Position numbers and translations under genes: made by a program. Shown in pieces: positions 1 through 11,045 of a DNA stretch of 64,000 nucleotides. Origin of the DNA: Zychaea mexicana (lineage: Eukaryota > Mucoromycota > Mucoromycetes > Mucorales > Lichtheimiaceae); the NCBI RefSeq assembly GCF_025766255.1, contig NW_026516722.1:62001-126000 (forward strand), given 5' to 3'. The notes beneath the pieces are model-generated. The model was not told the origin of the DNA. It ran no database searches and was given only the letters and a program-made list of their open reading frames with translations. Each line of letters begins with the position of its first letter. Positions within the stretch are counted from its first letter, which is position 1.

Positions 1-910
1 CCATAATATCCGAGCTGATTTCCAGTACGACGATGGAAATCAACTGACACCAGAAGAGCTGATTGTGCGTTGCAAAAAAGCAAGTATTAACTGGGTAGTC
101 TTGGTCAAGCACAAGACATCTGAGGGTAAAGGTGGCCATCAGAGTAGTGTGGAAACTGTCAAAATAAAGGATGTCCTGCGGAAGACGGAAACCGAAATGA
201 GCAAGGCAGATCTATCAGTATGGCTGTCAAGCGAGATTAGCGAGCAGTTGCGTGTGGATCATATCCAAGCATCAGGAAAAGTACGAAATAAGCATGATCT
301 CAAAGCAAAAGATGTGGCCGAACCAGGTATGCTTTTGTATATACATATGGAATTGATTTATTTTACCGTCATCATTCTAACTCGAGTATTTGTATGTGTA
401 GTTCGTCACGATGATGTACCGAAATTTAATGATGGCTATGAGCTCAAAAAAGATGACTTTGACGTGCACATCATCCACAACGAAGGCCGCGGTGGAAAGG
501 ATAGAACCAAAATGAAACATAAGCATAAAACCATGCTCATCGATAAAGGTAAACTTAACCGCTGTCGATAATTTGAGCTTTTCTAATCATCCAATTTTTT
601 GTATTTGATAGCCATTTACCATATTTCACCAATTATGGAGAGTTTAATGAAAGGAGACGTACAGGTGGTCGCATTTGACCTGTCCAGGGAACTGACAAAG
701 CGTATGAGCGAATGTAACGCGTGGTTGGACGAGCACAGCTTCCGAAAACTGCAAGACTCTGCTGCCATCGGACAAAAGGATACCCTCAATCGAGCACGGA
801 GTGTGCTTCAAAAAATGGTTGAACGCAAACATAAAAGCGTGTGGCTTTATTCATACAAGGATGAATTTGCCGTTCTGTGTAATTTGCCAGGTAGTAGCAA
901 CTGCTTGTAA
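1..910 (+). CDS. GCN2: eIF2-alpha kinase GCN2-like, C-terminal end (5' partial)
   Basis: Partial gene; the kinase domain lies left of the window. Proposed exons are <1..326, 402..548 and 612..910, which join in phase and stop at 908-910. Reading starts at base 2 (HNIRADFQYDDG). The visible part matches the end of GCN2: an anticodon-binding fold from a HisRS-like domain (RADFQYDD...ELIVRCKKASINWVVLV), then a lysine-rich linker and a C-terminal domain with the segment VQVVAFDLSREL, which fits the GCN2 C-terminal ribosome-binding/dimerisation domain. In the family these regions sense uncharged tRNA and activate the kinase during amino-acid starvation. Intron 1 (75 bases) has no stop in frame, so it can look like coding sequence. 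The assignment rests on the C-terminal domains only; another HisRS-like protein cannot be fully excluded. Confidence 0.7.
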
Positions 911-1253
911 GATAATAATTGTAATATATATCTGTTTTTTTTAAAGTATAATGTCATGTACAAGTAATCAGGGCAAGTCTAGAAAGTGGGTTAGAAGAAG
1001 TGGCCAGCTGTAACACAGTATGTACGAGATATGATACAGTGTCAAAATCTGTTATATACTACACGAGTGGTCAATATTATTCCAAAATGTGATGTTTTCT
1101 TAAATGATATATACTAGCTATGTTGACTTTAATTATAATAATACGTGAGTATGTGCATAGTAAAATTAATCTAAGTTGAGTATATAGTAAGCGACTTGCA
1201 CAGCACCGAAAATAAGCTATCATTAAACAACATGAAAATGTCAGTTTAAACTT
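911..1253. other. Convergent intergenic spacer
   Basis: AT-rich spacer between two converging genes. It should hold both 3' UTRs. No open frame or RNA gene recognised. Confidence 0.6.
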
Positions 1254-2776
1254 TCAACTTTCCTCTCTTTTAACTTTTGAAGTTTTGAAAAATAACATTA
1301 CCGGCTGCCATACTACAAGGTACCGAACACCATCCAAGATGTTGAGATACAGCTGCTGTTGAGTATCCCATCTAGACATTGATAATGTTTTATAACGTCA
1401 GCATGTGAATAAAAAAGCAAAGAGGAAGAAGAAAGAATAACAAATACATACGGATTCTTCTTGAACTGCTTGAGATCAACCTTCTCTTTACTGTAAAGGG
1501 AGTCGTTAGTCATATTTTGTCTATATAAACCAAACAAGTCTATCGCTATGATTACTTACCAATATGGACACGTGTCCTTTTTGCCAATGAGAACCCATCC
1601 TCGAATACACTTTTCATGGAACTTGTGTGTACATGCGAGTTGATGAACTTCGTCATCGGTGAATGCTGCCTGCTGCGGTTCTGCCAATGTGCCCGGCGAG
1701 TTTGACGTTGTCAGGCCGCACACAGCACATATATCAGCCGTCAAATGTTTCTGTGGGAAACCGTCTTTTGAATAATATCCGATCGTTGACGCCATCCGAT
1801 CCGAGCAGATCTCAACAAAATCACGTCCTAACACACTATTTGAAGAAATATATTGTAAATCCATCCCATCCATTCACAGAAAAAAAAAGAGAGAGAGAGA
1901 GAAACATACCCGAAATAAAGGCCGTAACAAAGCAATAGAATACCTGCTTGCATTAATCCAGGCTCAGCCGAGAATATCGATGCCAATCCGAAAAAGACAA
2001 GGAGGATCATAGCATAACCAAGCACGCCAATGACAAAAGACACATTATATACAACTGTATACCATTTGTAAACCATTCTAGGTGTCATTGCTTCGAGGGG
2101 TTTGCGGGTTGCTTTGTGAATAACTATCACATATGATAACAAGATTTTCGTTATATTTTTAGCCATCAGCAAAGTTTCAAAAGCATTGGTAGGTCTATTA
2201 TGCATGAGTACGAGCTTACCAAAACCATTCACCATCGAAAATAGAGTCCATACGGTAAGAAAACGGTACCATCCGTTATGTAACCCAAAAAGTGCAGGGA
2301 AAAAGTACAGTCCGCCGAGACTAACGGCTTGATACGATCGGTAGTGCTTTTTCTTCCAGTATAAAATGATAAATTGCGAAAAGAACAATGCAAAGAGGAG
2401 AATAAATGCCATCAACTCGTGTCGCTTCTCATGGCCTGATAAAAAAATAATCAACAGAAAAAATGAGTATCGTGACTTTGTACAAATCACACTTTTATTT
2501 ACCTTGATGATCAACAAGATATTGTTGATGTTGCTGATATCTATTTAAACCGCACTGGATGTTTGGTAAACCGTTGTTCGATGCAAGTTCTCCCTATGTA
2601 TAAGAGTTCCGGACGCTTACTTTTCTAGTTGATCGCTGTTGAGAAGGCTCTGTTGTTCATCGGTCAATTGGCCCTTGTGCCATGCTGCATTGAACGTTGG
2701 ATCGTTATGAAACTCTTCCATAACAGGGTTGTGCAGTTGATGTAAGTTCACAGTCGTAACCCCTTTGGCCCCCCAC
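1254..2776 (-). CDS. RNF121: RNF121/RNF175-type multi-pass RING E3 ubiquitin ligase (5' end unresolved)
   Basis: Exons in transcript order: 2776..2621, 2540..2503, 2435..1910, 1835..1560, 1490..1452 and 1371..1254, all in phase, with TGA at 1256-1254. The product has several hydrophobic segments (MAFILLFALFFSQFIILYW and others), the conserved segment FVEICSDRMASTIGYY, and a C-terminal RING with CAVCG, LACTHKFHEKCIRGW and TCPYCKEKVDLK, followed by a tail ending RYLVVWQPV. This order of membrane segments, RING and short tail is characteristic of RNF121, a Golgi/ER E3 ligase family involved in quality control of membrane proteins. The exon at 2776 needs two bases from an upstream exon that I could not place, so the start codon is unknown; an in-frame ATG at the segment VMEEFHN is the fallback. 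The next gene upstream is on the same strand, 194 bases away. Confidence 0.85.
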
Positions 2777-2969
2777 CTACAATTAATCGGTCATTCGGCT
2801 CATTGCTGCCGCTGAGTACGAATGGGATTCATTATATGGTTCTAGGCCACTATACATAAGTTAACTCACAAGCTTCGATTATATTAAAGCATCTTCCCGA
2901 GAACTACAAGCACTTTATGGTTTCATACCAGTCATCAATACGATATCACTTATAAGGAAGTTTGCTGCA

Positions 2970-5445
2970 TTATTCATCACGTTTTTTATTGCTTTGATTT
3001 TGATGTAGCTGTCGATCCAGGTTTGCTATAGATGTCAAATAAACATCTAATAAGAGTGCATATCCAGGAAGCGGATATTGCCCGTAAACGTCTAGTGGGC
3101 AATCCTTTTGATCCTTCAGAAAAGATTCCAAACGAGTGGAAGATAACGGGACTTGATGATCTTCCGGGAGACGCTTCCTGATTGTTTGATAGCATTCTTG
3201 AAGAAGACTCCTCAGCTCCATCGGAAACTTTATTTGTGCGCAGGATGCAAGCTTATCTAGTACGTAAAGAGAGTGTGACATGGCCTCAAAAGATACTACA
3301 TGGGTAGAGAGGGAAAAATTTAACAATGGTGCATCGGCTCTTGGTACACAAAAAAAAGACAGAGAGAGCACATCAAGTATATAGTTTGTTTGATAAATTC
3401 TACTTACTGGATGGGAGGATTAAGTCTTGTTCTAGATTGACACGCATCACACAAAGTAGCACCTTACAAGACGTGATCGCGAGTGACGATGCCTTATTAC
3501 GGATGAGCTGCATAACATCCATTGTCACAACACTATTGCTACCGGATAAAGTTGAAGAAGGCGAGAATCGAGGTTGTAGCACGGAGGATGTGACAAACGC
3601 AGTAATCATATGTAAGGTTGAAAATGGAAGAAAATTCGTTACAGAAGTATTGTTTTCGATCAACGTGTGGACGTTTGGTGCAAAAGGATCTTTGCAGATA
3701 CGAAATTCTGGTGGGAGACCATCAAACCATTCGCGAGCTAAAGGCTCAAAGTGCAATATATCATCCAAGCGCAAGCTACAGGATTGTCCGTAGATAAGAC
3801 GATTGATACGTTTCTTTTGAATGATAATAGAGAGAGAGAGAGAACCATTAATGAAAAATTCAATACTCAGAACCAAAACATTCAAGCACATACCAATACA
3901 TTCGCGACAAAAGGAGTACCAACAAATTCAAGTATGTGGTTAGACACAGCCACATACTGCTTTAGCGTTTCGGGTTCGTCGTCCAAGGTATTGAGCTTGA
4001 TAGTCGCTGAAGCCGTGAGATCGATTCTATCTTCTAGGACTACATCAATTGTACGATTGAACATGGCCAGAGTAAGTCGGTGTCGCTGATATAAGACTCG
4101 TTCGACTGGATTCATTTCATCTTTGGCATAAGCTACGTCCAGTTCTGAACATATCAACAGTGCGATCGTCACCAAACGCCGTGCTTCAGCAAAGTCGATC
4201 ACCATATCCATGAGGAACATTTGTAAGAAAGTGGTAATGGTTACAGATTCAAATTTGAGGGTAGGATCGTCAAACATGTCAAGCAGCATGTTTTTGCATT
4301 TGGTATAGAAATAATCTGCAAGATGACGTTTTTCCACAGGAGTATAGTGGAGATTGTGACGTAGCGCAGCCACCGCGTCGACACACACAGCCAACACGAG
4401 TGGATCGTCGAGTGGGTCATCAAGTTCGTGATAGTGTTTTAGAAACGTTGGTGCATGTAGGAACCCTGTCATGACATTGTACTTTTCCAGATACAGTGGG
4501 ATAAGCTCCTTATCAGCGATAGCTCGATAGTCGTATGTCGTAGAATCGTCGTACCCAATTGTCAAAAACTTTTTGCGTGGTTTCTTGATAATGCTGCGTT
4601 GCATGAAGCTGATCGAAGCGAGTGGTATGCTGATAGACGGGCTGTCGAAATAGATCTGCTCCGTACTAAAGATTGCTTTAAATGGTGAGAGGTATCGCAG
4701 TGAAGCTCGTGTATACATTTCCAGTTCGTCTAGTGTTTGGATTGCCGAATCAAGTCGGATATGGCCATCGACAATGGTCAGTTGCCACACAGGTTCGATT
4801 TGATTCAACTTGTTGGCAGCACTACTGTTGTTATCATCATATCCTCCAACACTGTTTTCGTCGCCACTGTCGTCGATGCTGGTGATGCTGCTGGTGGAGG
4901 TCCCGCCTATGCTGCTGCTAATGATGCTGCTGCTGCTACTGCTACTGGTACTCCTGCTATAGCTGAGAGTAAGGGCTGGTTTGATCTGGCCAGAAAAGCT
5001 TGGATAAATCGTACTAGGAGGTAACGAGCTGCTGCTACTGCTTGTTATCGTGGGTATTACTGACTTGGCGAGGGCAGACTCCATTTCTTCAATTGCATCT
5101 TGCAATTTCGACACATCGTCTTCCCATTCTTTTAATTCTTGTTCGCCGTCTTGCGCTACAGGCTCACCACTATCGCTTCCTTGATAGACGTCGATCGGTA
5201 TACACTCAGAGCCATTCTGTGCACATCGAGTGCATACGTCAGAATTTTCGGTCCAGATGCATCGTTTCCTAAGGATTCGACACACTAAAGATGGTGGCTG
5301 GTCAACCTAAAGAAAATTCGAAAGCTTATTTATACTTGAATTGCTGTACCTGAACAAGGTTTTTCATTTCGCATGGAAAAGGATCAAATACAAAGCAGCA
5401 GGTTGTGCCAAGTTCAGAAGGTCGCTTGTGCGACAAGAGATTCAT
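2970..5445 (-). CDS. Fungal transcription factor with degenerate Zn2Cys6 cluster and Fungal_trans-type domain
   Basis: Exons: 5445..5350, 5306..3894, 3813..3408 and 3337..2970, giving 760 residues in phase. The N-terminus starts MNLLSHKRPSELG. The zinc-cluster segment follows at about residues 40-70: LVCRILRKRC, then VCTRCAQNGSEC. This gives five of the six canonical cysteines; the position three residues before the first visible Cys is Ser (PPSLVC). A serine-rich, poly-Ser linker follows, then a helical region resembling the fungal-specific regulatory domain (DDILHFEPLAREWFDGLPPEFR). Such proteins are DNA-binding regulators of metabolism; target genes cannot be predicted. An acidic, coiled stretch (ELKEWEDDVSKLQDAIEEMES) right after the cluster could be a short dimerisation helix. 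The exon 3/4 junction is the least certain. Confidence 0.75.
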
Positions 5446-6339
5446 TTTATTTTTATACGTGGTAAAGCAAAGACTTGTGTCATTATACTGATAAGAAGCA
5501 AACAACAGGATTCACAGACTGAAATGATGGATCTACTACTTGTGGCTGCCATCCAGCTTGTCCCCACTTGTTGTAAGCAGCAGTGATCGGATGTTGATGC
5601 TTCTAACAATAACGGTTATCGGCAAGTGGTCAATAGATCACAAAGGGTGTTCATTTTATTTGTCAAAATCTGCAAGTCCATTAATATGGACCAAATAAAA
5701 CGGTCATGATGTTATCTACCCTGGCCGTGTTTGTAAGACCATGTATGATATTTGAACTTTACCAAATCGACGGTATAAATCCATGGGGAAAGCTTCCGCG
5801 GTATAAGAACATGGAACACAAATATAGCCAAAAGAAGGACGAGATCCAACTCTACATGCATGTCACCTGCATAACAATCCGTTGCTGCCGCTGCCGCTGA
5901 TGATGGTTACGATGATGGCAGCGATGATTATGAAGGCACGCAAGTTTCTGAAGCAGCGGGAAATATTGCAAGACGTTGATGCAGATGCTGGGAGACTATA
6001 GGTAACCTACGGACCAGGAACCTAAAGGACATCAAAGAAAAAGGTTGGAGAATCGGTTTGATGTTACAGCAAAGATGCGAGACTGCGGCTCATGCAGTTG
6101 TAATTGTTCAGGTGACACTAAAGCCAAACTCGATTTGGACGGAAACAAGCAAATGGCTTGGCATTCCGAAAACAGGGCTTGAATGTCGCATCCAACACGT
6201 TACTCACATAGCAATCGTACACAGCGGGAAATAAATCGATCAATTCTCGCGCTTCCGTTGGCGTGTGTGTGAGAAGTCCTTCTCAAACAAGCGTTGCTTT
6301 TCTTCTTTCTCCCCAACTCTCTCACTTTTGTTTCTGACA
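5446..6339. other. Divergent intergenic region with a possible decayed coding fragment
   Basis: Spacer between two divergently transcribed genes, serving as upstream region for both. Around 6009-6231 (+) one frame stays open for about 70 codons and looks protein-like (LKDIKEKGWRIGLML, SIWTETSKWLGIPKTGLECR), but it lacks a supported start and shows no splice context. It may be a relic. The 75 bases before 6340 are CT-rich, as expected for a fungal leader. Confidence 0.45.
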
Positions 6340-8831
6340 ATGACCCTCGCTCCTGCTACATTCCAGACTGCTGTGGCCCGCATTAACATTTCTTACAAAT
6401 TTCGGAATGGGCCTGAACACCTTATCGAGCTCAAAGATATTGTCCTGCGCCCGGGCCAACCGTTCACGAACGACGCGGTGGAAATCACCACGGATATTGC
6501 ACCAGCAGCCGAAAACAAGTCAAAGCAAATCCTTAACATTCGAATCAAAGCCCTTAAAGCACTGGAGCTTAAACATTTTGAATCCAAGTATTTGGTAGAG
6601 CTTGGTGGTCAGCGCATGCTTGCCAACGGCTTCCAAAGCTGGAGCCAGGCTCGTGAACTTGACGCGGAGGATCGAATTTCGCCCATCCGATCAACCGTGG
6701 CCTATTTAACGAAATACAACCTTCAAGGGTATGGGGATAATGATTGATAGACGAAACTCTGTGTGTGTATACGTGCTTCTGGCTCATTAGTTATCGTTAT
6801 ACAAAACACAGAGACTATGATTTCTTTGAGCATTCGGGCGAAAAAGGCCATATCCACTCCAGCAGCTATACCCATTTCCGCGATGTCACGAATCTCATTA
6901 ACTTTTTTGGATCGCTCTCCGAGGACCTTGGATATACCTATTTCAAGGCAGACTTCAACAACAACACAATGAGTGTGTACAAGGACGTGTTGGGCAAGCA
7001 CTTGGACCAAGACCAATCCATCAACCTTGTCAAGATTTTTCTTGCGCAGGGCAAAGATGCAGAAAAGGAAATCTGGGACGCATACGCGTCCTACTTTCCC
7101 GACCGCCGCTCGCTGAAGGGCGACATGCATCGCGTTCGACACGTCAACGGATGGACCTCGTGGTACAACTACTATGGCGATGTGAGCGAAGAAATCGTGC
7201 TTTCCAATCTCAAGGCGCTCCAGGAACACAAATACCCCATCAACATATTCCAGATCGATGACGGTTTCCAGACTGCTATCGGCGACTGGCTTTCCATCAA
7301 TGACAAATTCCCAAATAAGCTGAAGCCTGTCGTTGAGAAAATCTCTGCTGCAGGTTTCACTGCTGGTCTCTGGCTTGCTCCTTATGCTGTGGGCTTCACT
7401 AGCAAACTGGCCACTGAGCACCCTGACTGGCTCATTACTGACCCTGAAACCAACAAGCCCGTTGTCGCTGGTCCAAACTGGGGCGGCTTCTATGCCCTCG
7501 ACATCTACAACAAGGATGCTCGCGCATATCTGAAAGTGGTCTTTGACACCGTGCTTCGCGATTGGGGCTTTGGCATGGTCAAGCTCGATTTCCTCTTTGC
7601 TGCAGCAATGATTCCTCGCTCAGGTAAGTCTCCTCACGCAGGTTCAACTAAGCCATTTGTGCGCTCGTTATATCGACGTCGTATAAACTCACTCAACATA
7701 CTTTCTAAATATAGGAAAATCTCGCGGCGAGATTATGTGGGATGCCATGGAGCTTGCCCGTGAGCTGACAGGCTCCGACAAGTTACTACTGGGGTGTGGT
7801 GTTCCATTGGCGTGTGCATGGAGAAGTGCTGATTATTGCCGTATTGGCTCTGACGTGGCACCTTGGTGGGAAGGTAAACAATCGAGACCACTCAAAATAT
7901 ACAAAGCATCACTTTGTACTCACAAGCTCGATTAGATAAAAAGTTAAAGTATTTGCATGTGCGTGAACGCGTGTCGACAGCCAACTCGCTCGTGTCTACG
8001 TTGAGTCGCTGGACCATGTCCGACCGTATGTTTGGAAACGATCCTGACGTCATGATTTTGCGCGACAACAAAAACAAGCTCAATTCTGAGGAACGTTACA
8101 CCCTCTGCGTCCTCAACAACATCCTTGGTGCACTTGTCTTTAGCTCGGACAATGTCGGCGAGTACGGCCCAGACGAGCATTTGCTCTATTCAGCCACGTT
8201 CCCCAAGGTGATTGCTCTCGTTGACAGCGTCATCGAGTTCCGCCCGGATGTCTTTGTGGTCAAGTTCAAGGCCAATGACCTTGGAGGTGTTGCTCGCGAA
8301 TACACTACTTATGCAAACCTTTCTGGAGACGACCAATCCATTTATTTACCAGGATCATCTCCCTCGACCGATTTGCTGTTCGTCAGCGATAACGAAATGC
8401 ACATGACGCCCCAATTCTCTTTCTCGTCATGGTTCTCCAAGCAAGATCCCTTGTTTTACCATCCATCCTCGAAAGTCACCATTAAGAGTCATGAGACCAA
8501 GACATTCATGCATGTCCCTCCAGCTGACAAGGAAAAGGTGCTCTTCCTCGGATCGACCAGCCATATCGTTCCTGGAGCAGAAGTCAAAAGCCTCTCAGCA
8601 GATGCAAAGGCACAAAATATTGAACTGGAGTTCCACAAGGACAACACAAGAGCACACAAACTCTATCTCGCTGTTGGCGAGTATCTTGCTTCTAGTAAAT
8701 CGGCAACTCCCTCATCATGCAGCATCAATGGGCAGCAAGTCAAGTTTGAATATTTCCCTGTAAAGGGAACGGGTGAAGGCAAAGAAGCGGGCTTTGTACG
8801 AACTGCGGTCTACACGGACGAGAAAAAATAA
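6340..8831 (+). CDS. Alpha-galactosidase-type glycoside hydrolase, family GH36
   Basis: Four exons, 6340..6728, 6812..7623, 7715..7873 and 7981..8831, join in phase to 736 residues, the usual length for GH36. The family hydrolyses terminal alpha-galactosides (raffinose, melibiose, galactomannan side chains) by a retaining mechanism. The TIM-barrel motifs are visible: FQIDDGFQ near residue 276, WLAPY, VKLDF with the presumed nucleophile Asp389, CGVPL, and YCRIGSDV with the presumed acid/base Asp447. The N-terminal part is beta-rich and contains FQSWSQ. The start at 6340 is chosen because an upstream in-frame extension has no ATG and the preceding bases are CT-rich. No clear signal peptide is seen at the chosen start, so an intracellular enzyme is more likely than a secreted one. 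Substrate could also be a raffinose-type oligosaccharide as a transferase donor. Confidence 0.9.
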
Positions 8832-10334
8832 AATACGAAGGACTATTGGAATACCTAGTTAAATCTCACGCAGCGTAATCTTTTGCTATGTAATATTTGT
8901 TAAATGGATTTCTATACTATTGCGGTTCCTTTTTTACCTTATAACACAGTACTGTGCTTGATCTTTGGAGTATTTGAAGGGTTTATAGCTCAAGTATATG
9001 TCATACCATCGAGTAGTTCTAATATTTTGTCACATCAAATACAAATGACAAGTCTTTATTCACCGTTTGTATCCACCATCTCAATGAACAGGGCATTGAT
9101 TTAAATTTTCCACAGTGTACGGTGGAAGACTACTATCATCAAACAGCAATTATTGGCACATGGGCACAATTACTGACTTCTACGTCGCCTTCTACTTGCC
9201 TACCATAGTAGTACATCACGAATGAAGAGGAGAGAATATGCTCACATTTGGGATGGTATTTAATAACTCATCATGGATAAACTATCTGCATCATTCAAAG
9301 CTGCATAAAAGACTGGTTTCCTGATATATAGCTTTTTCGTTGTAACAATGTTAAGGAAGTGGATTGCTACAACACTCACTTTTTCCGGTTCGTGGAGAGA
9401 ATGGACACCATCTGCAGCTCATATGTATATTGTGTTTCCTCGTAAGGAGCCCGCCAACAGCTCGAATTGAGCGTGGGGGGGGGGCATGCCGAACCGTAGC
9501 AGAATCCACGAGGCTGCAGATGGCTCTCCAAGAAGGCAGCTTCTCATACCTAGTGTATTTGAGCATATAACTAACATACAGCAACATAAAAGACGCTTAC
9601 TGCGATCCTTTGATGTTTTCTTGCAAATGCTTTATATTAGTAGGCTTCAGCTTTCTTTCTTTTTCCGTATGATAAACACAAAATCTTGAGTCGCCTATAT
9701 CATCACGCTTAACACTGTTGAACATTGACCAGGAATAATATTACTTTCTACTTTATCCTTCTTTCTCTTTTCTCTATATGTCGAACGTTCGTTTTGGAAA
9801 CCACCTTTCATTGGGTGCTTCCTCCAATACCTCTCTTATTGTTTGGCAGACCATCTAAATTACTCGCTTTGCGCACCAAGAAATCTACAACGCGCTTCGC
9901 ACCTTGCGGTGTATGAGTTGGCGGAGTTGGCTGACATCCTTGTAAGGTATAACTAAATTCTCCAAAAAGCTACAAGGTGATGTAACAATCTCATCATGGT
10001 TATTATTTTAGGGCGCTACGCTACTATACGCTAAACCATCATTCCATACGTATGCAAGTAATAGAAAACAAGAGAACCAAACAGATATTACATTTTTGCT
10101 TACTGCTTAGCTGGATAAGAATGACGTTACAAGTACGTGTACAGAACACGCTGGAATGATGATCGTTCGGAGTCAGCACATGATTTCTCTGCATAAACGA
10201 CCAGATCAAGGGATTCCATAATCCCATGTCAAAAGTTTATATAAACCCAGAGGGCACGCATCTACTTTTTTTTCGACTCATATCATCTGTAATATATCTC
10301 TCTTTCCTGTTCTACATATTCAACACATAACAGC
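8832..10334. other. Intergenic region, no supported gene
   Basis: AT-rich spacer of 1.5 kb. Short open frames here have no convincing starts or motifs. A run of ten G lies at about 9475-9484. The right end is the promoter and leader of the downstream heat-shock gene. Confidence 0.5.
10236..10245 (+). promoter_or_regulatory. TATA box of the Hsp20 gene
   Basis: The string TTTATATAAA (inside the palindrome GTTTATATAAAC) lies about 90 bases before the ATG at 10335. A strong TATA element suits an inducible gene. I looked for phased heat-shock elements upstream and could not support a clean nGAAn/nTTCn array. Confidence 0.6.
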
Positions 10335-10772
10335 ATGTCAATGATCAATTGGGGCCAAGATAACAACCGCATGGGCAACATGCTTGACCGTCTCTTTGAC
10401 TCGTCGCCGCGCGCACGCATGCTTGCCGAACGATTCGACACGGGGGTCAATCCTGCCGTCGAAGTCACTGAGACTGACAATCAATTCAATGTTCACGCCG
10501 AGCTGCCGGGCATGAAGAAGGAAGACATCAACGTCGACATCAATAACAACTCTTTGACATTCAGTGGCGAGCACAAGGCATCGAGCGAACATAGCGATCA
10601 GAACGTCCGCTATTCAGAACGCCATTATGGTAAATTCTCGCGTACTGTGCCCGTACCCGAGAACGTCGACAAGGATCACATCAAGGCCACGTTCAAGGAT
10701 GGTATTTTGGACCTTGAAATGCCAAAGTCATCTCACTCCTCTTCCAAGTCCAAGAAGATTACTGTCGATTAA
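10335..10772 (+). CDS. Small heat shock protein Hsp20 (alpha-crystallin domain)
   Basis: Intronless 145-codon gene, typical of heat-inducible chaperones that must be expressed when splicing is impaired. The alpha-crystallin domain spans about residues 37-137: VEVTETDNQFNVHAELPGMKKEDINVDI, a GEH strand, YGKFSRTVPVPENVD, and the motif KATFKDGILDLEMPK (equivalent to A-x-x-x-G-V/I-L). The N-terminal arm is short and ends in DRLFDSSPRARM. The C-terminus is Ser/Lys-rich and ends KKITVD, which contains an I-x-V-like element used for oligomer contacts in the family. Such proteins form large oligomers in the cytosol and hold unfolded proteins until Hsp70/Hsp104 refold them. A second ATG two codons downstream could also serve as start. 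Confidence 0.95.
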   Translation: MSMINWGQDNNRMGNMLDRLFDSSPRARMLAERFDTGVNPAVEVTETDNQFNVHAELPGMKKEDINVDINNNSLTFSGEHKASSEHSDQNVRYSERHYGKFSRTVPVPENVDKDHIKATFKDGILDLEMPKSSHSSSKSKKITVD

Positions 10773-11045
10773 AGAAAGGCTGTTATTTTCTCTTCTCAAA
10801 ATAAATATAAAAATTTGATTTTTATTCTAAAGTGTCATTATCATTGAATTAAGAAAGAAAGAGGACGGGAATGTGTTTTATAAATACTTACAAAAAAAAT
10901 ACAAGTGTGTGCGAGTTGGCGTTGGGTAAGCTGATAGAATGGATGGGGATAAAAGAAAAAAAGGAAGGGCGGAGGAGGGGGCTGGGGCTATATGAGATGA
11001 AGGAGTACAATAATAAAAAGTGAGAGAGGGAGGGACTACGAGAAA

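Noticed and set aside
10140..10220. Possible heat-shock elements upstream of Hsp20
   Set aside because: GAA and TTC units are present (GGAATGATGATCGTTC) but not in the five-base phase required for a heat-shock element.
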